DNA from: an uncultured Prevotella sp.
GTDB taxonomy: Bacteria; Bacteroidota; Bacteroidia; Bacteroidales; Bacteroidaceae
Assembly: GCA_946404405.1 (NCBI GenBank)
Contig: CAMJDL010000001.1
Span: forward strand, 98,199-162,198
Length of the DNA stretch: 64,000 bases
Direction: 5' to 3'
Shown piece by piece: positions 17,952 to 25,524 of the stretch. The notes beneath the pieces are model-generated. The model was not told the DNA's origin, did no database searches, and worked only from the letters and a program-made list of their open reading frames with translations. Positions within the stretch are counted from its first letter, which is position 1. Every line of letters starts with the position of its first letter. Made by a program: the position numbers and the translations under genes.

Positions 17952-20900
17952 TTACTTTTGGATCATCTTGACACCGTTCTTGATAACGAGGCCCTTGTAG
18001 TCTGCACCGACTCTTTGACCAGCGAGGTTGAAAATGGGCGATGTCTGATGTCTGATGGATGATGTCTGAAGACTGATAGCGGTTGTGGCGTTGGCGGTTG
18101 CCTTCTGACTCAGACCACCGTATTCGTTGACGGCCTGTACCTGCCAGGTGTCGGCAACGGTATAGCCATCGAACGATGTGTCCTTAGTGAAGCCTACCAC
18201 CTCGCCATTCTTGGTGACTACGTAGCAGATGGCGTATGGTACGGCCTGCCATGAGAGTTTCGTACCTTCACCCTTGACGACAGGAGCATCGCAGGCCTCA
18301 CACATCAGGTCGGGCTGCCAGTTGTCGTCGCCACCACAGACGTTCTTGATGGTATACTGGGCAGCCTCTTCGTCGGTCAGGTAATTCTTGGCCTTGCCAT
18401 AGATCTTCTCACCATTTTCTGTGCGATAGTAGGTGTCGCGACGCTGCGACAGGTCAACGGGATTACCGTTGGCATCGACGGTGTTATAGTCGGCCCAGAG
18501 TGCGGGCAGTCCGCCCATCGTCTCATACCAGCCTGCTGCGGGGATGTTGATGTAAGTCTGCAGATTGATGAACACCGTCTTGGGCTGGTTGTGCCAGGGG
18601 CGTCCCAACCATACGTCGGTGACATTCATGCCAGGATAGGGGCGCAGCACGTTGTTCTGGAATACATAGCCCCACTTGACGTCGGCACCATGTGAAGGAG
18701 CGACAATGAAACCACCGCTGGGACGGTTAATCTCCAGTGTGTCGCCATCGAGATATACGTTACCTGAGTTGTAGATGAAGTCGACAGCACCCTCAATGAG
18801 CGAGTTCTTGATATAGTGGCGGTTGTTCGAGGTTGATGTGGTAATCCATGTGTCCTGATAAGACAGCAGACGTACATTGTTCATAGCGATGCGGTCGCCA
18901 CCAGTGTTCAGGGCGAGGGCTTGCGGACCAGCCTGCTTCTCATGTCCCCAGATATTCTCCATCGTAAGACCTTCGATGAAGGTGTTGTTGGCATTCACGA
19001 CGACAGTAGCACCCACGCTGACGTGTACGGCATTGTCGCCACCACTGAGACGGTCGTCTTTGATAACCACATTGTTGCGGTCCTGACCAATGATGTGCAG
19101 GTAAGGCTTCTTGGCAGGAATATCGACATGCTCCTTGTACTGTCCGTTCTTCACGAAGATGAGCCAGGGCTTAGCACGTCCTGCTGGTGCAGCATCGATA
19201 GCAGCCTGTACGGTGGTGTAGTCGCCACTGCCGTCCTGTGCTACCACAGCATCGTAGAGGCGTGACTCTGGCTGCTGGCGTTCCATGGTGGTAAAGGCGA
19301 TGGTGGCTGCTGCTACGGCATTGCCGCTACGGCTGACGAGCACGCCTTCGGGCATCTGGAAGGTGTAGGCTGTGTTATAAGCCAGACCGCTATACTTGAA
19401 GATAGCCGACTTGCCGCTGATGATGGGTTCCAACGCTTCGCCATTCAGCTGGGCTTTACCTGTGCCAGCCTTGATTTTCTTGTCGAAGTTGAGGATGATG
19501 CTGCCGTTACGCGATACGCCTGTAGCACCGTTCACTGGGTTAGAGGCTGTCAGCATGGCCTTCTCGTCGGCCAATGATCCGGCATCGGCAGTGACGAAGA
19601 TGTCAGCAATGCAGAGTCCGTCGTAGTCCGTCTCGTGACCTACCAGACCTGAGGCTTCCACACCCTTCCAGCGAATCCATACACGGTCCTGTTCGTTGGC
19701 CTCGGCAGGCAGTGCAAACTCGCCGTCAACCCAGCCCGACTTCAGCTCCGTCTCGCCGGCAAACTCGCCAAACTTGGTGAAGTTGGTGCCGTCGATAGAG
19801 TATTCAACGTCGAAGTTCTTATAGGTGTTGTAGCTGACACCCATACCGTTAGACAGTTTCAGGTTGGTGTAACCCTTTGACGAGAAAGAGATTTCGAAGT
19901 ACCAACCCTCGGAACGAAGCTTCCATACGCGAGCTCCGGCACGTCCGTTTTCGAATCCGTTGCCGATGCCACGTGTCAGCCAGCCCTGTGTGGTGCCATC
20001 CGCTTTACGCAACGACAGCTGTCCGCCATTCTCTGAGTCTGACTTGTAGTCGGCAGCACGGTCCTTGGCAGGCTGGTCGTAGTAGAGGTCCCAGCCTACG
20101 ATATAGTCAACAGCCGAGAAGTTGGCCGTCAGGTTCTGTTCCTTATCCATCTTGATGATGCGCTCGGCATCAGTGCTGTTGTCTTCCCAGCCTGTGAAGG
20201 TCAGAATTTTGTTGTTCACGGCAGTCAGCTTCACCTCGGTGCCCTCTTCGTACATGCGTTTGTTGTTAATCATCGTACCCTCTGGCACAATCTGTACGAG
20301 GTTAGTCTGTGCACCCTCGGTCAGTACGACGTTTAGTGCGTAGGTGTTGGCTTTGGTGAAGGTAGCCTTCAGTACGGTGTCGTCGGCCATATTGAACTTA
20401 TAGGGATTCTCGGTCGATACGGTTTTGCCGTTAGCATCTACCCATCCGGCAAAGTGGTAGCCGAAGTTCTCAGTGACAAAGAGGGTGACCTCGTCGCCCT
20501 CGTCGAATATGTCGGCATTAGGCGTGATAGTTAATGACCCAGCCTTATCGTCGTCCATCGATACGCTGAGCTTGCACTGCTTGGTGTCCTGAGGCGATCC
20601 CAACAAGGTTCCCTCGATGACGATGTCGCCAAAACCCACCTGCTTGGTGTTGCCGAGGCTATAGAGATTCAGACGCAGTCCGCATAGTCCGTCGCTACCA
20701 TTGGCACCACTGACCGTCTCGCTGACTTCTGTTACGTTTGGTGTCTTGTTGTTGCGGTTGGGTATCAGTCCTGAAGCAATCGATGTTACGGTGCCGTCAG
20801 AGGCTACCCATGAGGCATCAACCTTACCGCCGTCGGTGCCATAGCGGGTCATGTTGAAAGCAATCTTGGTAGGCGTGAATATCATGCCCTTCTTGGGGAT

Positions 20901-22871
20901 GAAGTAGAAGTTGACTGCATTAGCTTCGTTGGCAGCACCATCCTGCTGGGCAGGCTGTACCAGGGTTTGCTGACCTACGGAGCCAGTACCCTTATAGGCC
21001 AGCGATGAGCCAAGCTCGACGTAGCTGGTCTTGAAGAATGCACCCATCTTCTCGTCAGGACCGAAAGTGGCGGTTTGGCCTTCCTTACCCTCATGGAAAG
21101 GGAAACTAATGGTGACAGGCTCGTTCTCTAAAGCTGTACCACTCTCGGTCAAACCACTGATGCAGACATCGGCCAGACAAATGGTCTTGCCAGAGGCATC
21201 GCTGTTATACCAAGGATATATACGTACTTCAAGCTTTTGTCCGCTTTCAAGGGTGATGACAGGCTGTGCCTTCACCTCATACATCGTATTGCCAGCCATT
21301 GCTGTTGGCGCGAAAATGGTGCTTCTGGTTTGGAAACCATCAGTGCTATAGTAGATATGGCACATCATGCCGCTACCGCCTGCACCTCCGACAAACATCG
21401 AAATGTTGTTAACTTTCAGCGTCTGACCCTCTGGGGCTTGTACGCCAAAGCTGATATAACGGCCAGGATCATCGTCTTCTGCCTTTGTCCATTGCTCACC
21501 GATAATCACGTTACGCTGTGTATTGCGATTGGCATCATTGGTAGCTCCTTCAGGCCACGTCGTGCCGTCTGCTTTCGGGCTGGCATAGTTTTTGACTACC
21601 ATACCACTCCACTGCTCATCCAGGATGGTTACCGAACCTTCAGCCGTACACTGCTCGTCGTTCAGTAGCGGCCAAAACGCCTTGAACGGAGCACCGCCGC
21701 CTAACTCTATGGCTTGGGCCTGAACGGGAACTTCAATGCGTTTGTTACCACATGCAACGGTAATCATGCCGTTGAATGCACCAGCAGCAGTCAAGACAAT
21801 GCGAGCATATATGTTCTGTACCAGCGTACCATTTTTATAGTCAATCTGAGCCGTTGATGCCCACTTGCTCTTATCGACAGAGACTTCGATGCCTTCTGTG
21901 GCCGAAATGTTGATAGTACCTTCAGCCGGAGAAAGTCCGAAACCATTGATGGTCAGTTCCTTAGTCAGAGTCTGTCCCTTATAAGCCTCGCCCATATCGG
22001 CCGTCAGAGGAGATACGGAGAGGTCAACAGGTACGACGATGTTGTCGCTCATAATGCCCTGTTCCTTCATCAGCTGTGCGCAGAGACGGGCCACCAGCAG
22101 TGCTCCAGTAGTGTTAAAGTGGGTGGAACCTTGTCCGTCGAACAATTGTTCGTGGCATTTGGCGTCACCATAGCTTTCATAGAGTTCGGCTGTAGCCGCT
22201 GTCAGATTGACGAAGGGCACATTTTTCTCCTTGGCCAACTGTTCCATGTGGTAAGTATAGTCCATCAGGTGGTTGTCAGCCGGAACACTTTGTTTTTCTA
22301 AGATGCCGTTCTCTGTGAGTTTCGAGAACGAGTCGCCCAAGTCGTGACGGCCATTACGCTTGATCTTGCCGTCTGAGAAATAACTGCGACAGGCTGCACC
22401 TACCAGAACGGGATGTGCACCCTTGGCCACCACCTCATCGACAATCTTGCCTAACCATGTCTTATAGGTCGTAGATGGTGTCGTACCTCTGGTGTCCAGG
22501 GCAGCAGCTTCGGTGGTCATACCTTTACTGATGTAGTAGTTATAGACTTCTTCACGGTCCATGCCACTGATCTTTTCATCGTTATGGGCAAACTGGATGA
22601 TGACGTAGTCGCCAGCTTCCACATTCTTTTTGGCGTTCTGCCACAACTCGTTGTAGCCGCCACGCGAGTCACGACCGCCCTTGGCATAGTTGATGCTGGT
22701 CCAGCCGTTGGTAAGGAAATTACCAAAATACATACCCCAGCCGCGGGTTACGGTGGCCTTCTCGTCGTAAGGTGCCATCGTCGAGTCACCCAGCGTATGA
22801 ACTTTCTTTGCACTGCCTGCTGATGCCAACAGCATCACGAGGCTCATCAGAAATAGTAGTTTTCTTTTCAT
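17952..22871 (-). CDS. Bifunctional secreted esterase: CE12 rhamnogalacturonan acetylesterase-like (SGNH) + CE8 pectin methylesterase
   Basis: Signal peptide at MKRKLLFLMSLVMLLASAGSA (start 22871); SGNH motifs HTLGDSTMAPYD, GGRDSRGG, IIQFAHND, GQGSTHFN; CE8 motifs VVAQDGSGDYTTVQAAIDAAP, YQDTWITT, GAVDFIYNSG, WLGRPWHNQ; tag FNLAGQRVGADYKGLVIKNGVKMIQK. Confidence 0.9.
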   Translation of the reverse strand: MKRKLLFLMSLVMLLASAGSAKKVHTLGDSTMAPYDEKATVTRGWGMYFGNFLTNGWTSINYAKGGRDSRGGYNELWQNAKKNVEAGDYVIIQFAHNDEKISGMDREEVYNYYISKGMTTEAAALDTRGTTPSTTYKTWLGKIVDEVVAKGAHPVLVGAACRSYFSDGKIKRNGRHDLGDSFSKLTENGILEKQSVPADNHLMDYTYHMEQLAKEKNVPFVNLTAATAELYESYGDAKCHEQLFDGQGSTHFNTTGALLVARLCAQLMKEQGIMSDNIVVPVDLSVSPLTADMGEAYKGQTLTKELTINGFGLSPAEGTINISATEGIEVSVDKSKWASTAQIDYKNGTLVQNIYARIVLTAAGAFNGMITVACGNKRIEVPVQAQAIELGGGAPFKAFWPLLNDEQCTAEGSVTILDEQWSGMVVKNYASPKADGTTWPEGATNDANRNTQRNVIIGEQWTKAEDDDPGRYISFGVQAPEGQTLKVNNISMFVGGAGGSGMMCHIYYSTDGFQTRSTIFAPTAMAGNTMYEVKAQPVITLESGQKLEVRIYPWYNSDASGKTICLADVCISGLTESGTALENEPVTISFPFHEGKEGQTATFGPDEKMGAFFKTSYVELGSSLAYKGTGSVGQQTLVQPAQQDGAANEANAVNFYFIPKKGMIFTPTKIAFNMTRYGTDGGKVDASWVASDGTVTSIASGLIPNRNNKTPNVTEVSETVSGANGSDGLCGLRLNLYSLGNTKQVGFGDIVIEGTLLGSPQDTKQCKLSVSMDDDKAGSLTITPNADIFDEGDEVTLFVTENFGYHFAGWVDANGKTVSTENPYKFNMADDTVLKATFTKANTYALNVVLTEGAQTNLVQIVPEGTMINNKRMYEEGTEVKLTAVNNKILTFTGWEDNSTDAERIIKMDKEQNLTANFSAVDYIVGWDLYYDQPAKDRAADYKSDSENGGQLSLRKADGTTQGWLTRGIGNGFENGRAGARVWKLRSEGWYFEISFSSKGYTNLKLSNGMGVSYNTYKNFDVEYSIDGTNFTKFGEFAGETELKSGWVDGEFALPAEANEQDRVWIRWKGVEASGLVGHETDYDGLCIADIFVTADAGSLADEKAMLTASNPVNGATGVSRNGSIILNFDKKIKAGTGKAQLNGEALEPIISGKSAIFKYSGLAYNTAYTFQMPEGVLVSRSGNAVAAATIAFTTMERQQPESRLYDAVVAQDGSGDYTTVQAAIDAAPAGRAKPWLIFVKNGQYKEHVDIPAKKPYLHIIGQDRNNVVIKDDRLSGGDNAVHVSVGATVVVNANNTFIEGLTMENIWGHEKQAGPQALALNTGGDRIAMNNVRLLSYQDTWITTSTSNNRHYIKNSLIEGAVDFIYNSGNVYLDGDTLEINRPSGGFIVAPSHGADVKWGYVFQNNVLRPYPGMNVTDVWLGRPWHNQPKTVFINLQTYINIPAAGWYETMGGLPALWADYNTVDANGNPVDLSQRRDTYYRTENGEKIYGKAKNYLTDEEAAQYTIKNVCGGDDNWQPDLMCEACDAPVVKGEGTKLSWQAVPYAICYVVTKNGEVVGFTKDTSFDGYTVADTWQVQAVNEYGGLSQKATANATTAISLQTSSIRHQTSPIFNLAGQRVGADYKGLVIKNGVKMIQK
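18040..18074. repeat. Degenerate heptanucleotide repeat inside CE12-CE8 gene, just before the C-terminal tag
   Basis: GATGTCT GATGTCT GATGGAT GATGTCT GAAGACT. Confidence 0.8.
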
Positions 22872-22910
22872 GTTGCAGTTTGTTGTTTTAATCGGTTTTA
22901 AATTCTGCTG

Positions 22911-23001
22911 CAAAAGTACTACTTATTCTCGTTGAAATGGGGTGAAAAATGCGTCAAAGAAGGATGAAAAACGCATCAAACGGGTGGAATAATGCGTTTT
23001 T
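22911..23001 (-). promoter_or_regulatory. Promoter of CE12-CE8 gene with two direct-repeat operator-like sites 22 bp apart and an inverted half site
   Basis: -7 box CAAAAGTA (22911-22918); TGAAAAATGCGTCAAA (22943-22958), TGAAAAACGCATCAAA (22965-22980), ATGCGTTTTT (22992-23001). Confidence 0.6.
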
Positions 23002-23009
23002 TATACCTG

Positions 23010-25418
23010 CTATGGTGTGTTTTTAAACTCTGAGGGTGACTTGCCAGTACTCTGTTTAAAGCAGCGGCTGAAATATTTGGGATCGTTGAATCCGCAGGCA
23101 TAGGCTATCTCAGCCACAGGCTTGTCTGTTTGTTGCAATAGTTGGCATGCACGCTTGATGCGCGCCTCGCTCAACAGTTCCTGCGGGGTGACGCCCATGG
23201 TCTGTTTCAGCTTGCGCTGTAAGCCTGAGCGACTGACGGCAGCGGCGGCAGCTAAGTCACCCACGCCGATATCTGCATCTGCAATGTTCTCTTCGATAAA
23301 CTTCATGACGCGTTTCAGCATGGCGTCGTCCTCGGCCTTTATCGTCGGTACCACAGGATCATGGGGACGGTTCTCATGATCCGTCGTCGCGAGGCGACTG
23401 TGATCAGGAGAACCGTCCCCGTGATCCGTGTTAAGTAGCGTCAGATAAGCCTCTAAAGTCTGCTGGTGCTGTCGCTTAATGCGCTTGATATATAAATAGG
23501 TATATAGGATGGCAGCCAATAGTGCCACACAGAGCAGTACGATGAGCAGTTGTCCGTACCAGGCCTCCCAGAACGTAGGCGTGACGACGAGGGTCAGTGT
23601 GCGGATGTTGTCCTGCCACTCGCCATCAGCATTTGTCGAACGAATCTCCAACACGTAGGTGGCAGGCTTCAGGTCGAGTAGGGTAGCCGAACGGTCGTGG
23701 CCTATATAGTGCCATGGCTCGTCTGCGGACAGACGGAAGGCATAGCTGATACGCTCGGGCGCACTATAGTCAAGGGCTGCAAAATGAATGCTGACGTTAC
23801 GTTCATGAGGTTGCAGAATAATGCTATCGGAATTTTCTATCGCCCAGTCACCTCTCACCTCATCTCTCTCACCTCTCACCTCTATATAGGTCAATACCAA
23901 TGGCGGACTGTAGGCTTTCTGCTCCATCTGCGTGGAAGAGGTGGTAAAGGCACCGTCTTTCAGTCCAAATAGCCACTGGTCTTTGCCAAACGATAGTGGA
24001 CGTGCGTCACCAAAACGGTAGTCGGCATTAAAGAAACGGGCATCAAGCACGCGGCTGTGTCCTGTCGTGTCAACCAATGTCAGCAGATGACTGCTAACTA
24101 CCATCGTCTGCTTGCCATTCATCGGTGCCAGTGAGAGGACGACGTCGTTGGGCAACTGATGGGTGGCACTGTTCATGTGACGGAATACGGGTTGTGGCTT
24201 CAGCAAGTCACGTTCGCTAATCATATTGACGCCACCACTTTCTGTACTGATCCATACTTGTCCGTTGCCGTCTTCTATCACATCCATCGCAGCACTACAG
24301 CTCAGACTCTCAGCACGGTCACTTTCCCGCAGGTGTCTGTAGAACGTCATCTTATTGACATCATTCTCCAGTTGTGCCGTCAGTAATCCGTCTGTGGTAG
24401 CGGCTATCAGAATACCGTTACGTGTCATGTGCAGATGTCGCACACGCTGACCATGATCCTTTGGATACTGTCCCGGTTTTAGAAACTGAGGGCTGGCGGT
24501 CGTGTAGTCGTTCGTATAGAACAACCCTTCGCGCATGGTCGCTATCCACAAACGGTGCCACCGGTCCTCTCTGATGTAGTAAACATCCTGTTGCGTCATG
24601 CCAGTTGGCTGGCTAATCTGGAAACGCCCACCTTTTTCTTGCATGCGGAACAAGCCTTGAGGCTTCGATCCCAGCCATAGTGAACCATCTGTAGTTTCAT
24701 ACATACAGTATATAGGCGCACCGAAAGAGGTGTAACTGGTATGTATGCTGCCATCGCGCCCCAAATAGCCTATCGTTCGCATGTCACTGTCGTATATTCT
24801 AACGGCAGCATCTTCCCGTGTGGTCAGCCAATAACGGTTTTTGCTGTCTTTGAACAAGCACTTGACCTCCGCTGCCGGTTCTATGGAGAGACGTTTGGTA
24901 TGCTCTGCCACCGGTATGCTGAGAGAAATCTGTCCATTGACTATTTCCCAATGGTTGCCTTGGCGGTCATCATATTCAAATGACACCTGCGACTCAGGCC
25001 TCTTCACCGCTTTACACTGACGGTATTTCTGGATGTCGTCAGCGGCCTGTTGCTGGTCCTGAGGTGCAACGTCATGAAAACGGCAGGTGCGGGTGTCGAA
25101 AAGGTAATATTCATTTTCCTCAACCTTACAAACTATCTGTCCGTCGGGACGAATAGCAATATCGCGTATGCGGTCGTTGGGCATGTGACAGCCATCACCG
25201 GCCTGAGTTTTGAATGTCTGGAATTCGTAGCCATCGAAACGGCACAATCCGTTCCATGTCGAGAACCACATAAAACCATGACTGTCTTGCAGCTGTTGAG
25301 TGACGTGGTTAGACGGCACACCATCCTCCTCGTCGTATTTCACCACGTTACATAACGGTTGCGACCACACGTTGTGCAGTCCCCAACACATCATCAGTAG
25401 TGTCACAATCAGTCTCAT
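23010..25418 (-). CDS. Membrane-tethered HTCS-like regulator: beta-propeller + Y_Y_Y + TM + AraC HTH, no kinase/receiver
   Basis: Propeller repeats (DGVPSNHVTQQLQDSHGFMWFSTWNGLCRFDGYEF), Y_Y_Y segment (YAFRLSADEPWHYIGHDRSATLLDLKPATYVLEIRSTNADGEWQDN), TM, HTH (VAEIAYACGFNDPKYFSRCFKQSTGKSPSEFK); 802 aa. Confidence 0.85.
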   Translation of the reverse strand: MRLIVTLLMMCWGLHNVWSQPLCNVVKYDEEDGVPSNHVTQQLQDSHGFMWFSTWNGLCRFDGYEFQTFKTQAGDGCHMPNDRIRDIAIRPDGQIVCKVEENEYYLFDTRTCRFHDVAPQDQQQAADDIQKYRQCKAVKRPESQVSFEYDDRQGNHWEIVNGQISLSIPVAEHTKRLSIEPAAEVKCLFKDSKNRYWLTTREDAAVRIYDSDMRTIGYLGRDGSIHTSYTSFGAPIYCMYETTDGSLWLGSKPQGLFRMQEKGGRFQISQPTGMTQQDVYYIREDRWHRLWIATMREGLFYTNDYTTASPQFLKPGQYPKDHGQRVRHLHMTRNGILIAATTDGLLTAQLENDVNKMTFYRHLRESDRAESLSCSAAMDVIEDGNGQVWISTESGGVNMISERDLLKPQPVFRHMNSATHQLPNDVVLSLAPMNGKQTMVVSSHLLTLVDTTGHSRVLDARFFNADYRFGDARPLSFGKDQWLFGLKDGAFTTSSTQMEQKAYSPPLVLTYIEVRGERDEVRGDWAIENSDSIILQPHERNVSIHFAALDYSAPERISYAFRLSADEPWHYIGHDRSATLLDLKPATYVLEIRSTNADGEWQDNIRTLTLVVTPTFWEAWYGQLLIVLLCVALLAAILYTYLYIKRIKRQHQQTLEAYLTLLNTDHGDGSPDHSRLATTDHENRPHDPVVPTIKAEDDAMLKRVMKFIEENIADADIGVGDLAAAAAVSRSGLQRKLKQTMGVTPQELLSEARIKRACQLLQQTDKPVAEIAYACGFNDPKYFSRCFKQSTGKSPSEFKNTP
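23356..23427. repeat. 72-bp palindromic (REP-like) element inserted in-frame in regulator coding sequence
   Basis: GGATCATGGGGACGGTTCTCATGATC ... GTGATCAGGAGAACCGTCCCCGTGATCC; encodes DHGDGSPDHSRLATTDHENRPHDP. Confidence 0.85.
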
Positions 25419-25471
25419 TGTTTTGCAAAGTTACGACTTTATTTTGATTTTGCAAAGGAAAGGGTAAAAAA

Positions 25472-25500
25472 AATGGTGCAGCCATGTTGACTGCACCATT
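25472..25500. terminator. Terminator between 25525 gene and regulator
   Basis: AATGGTGCAG-ccatgttga-CTGCACCATT after a poly-A run on the plus strand. Confidence 0.8.
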
Positions 25501-25524
25501 GTTATAAATAGAGTAGGGAAGTGA

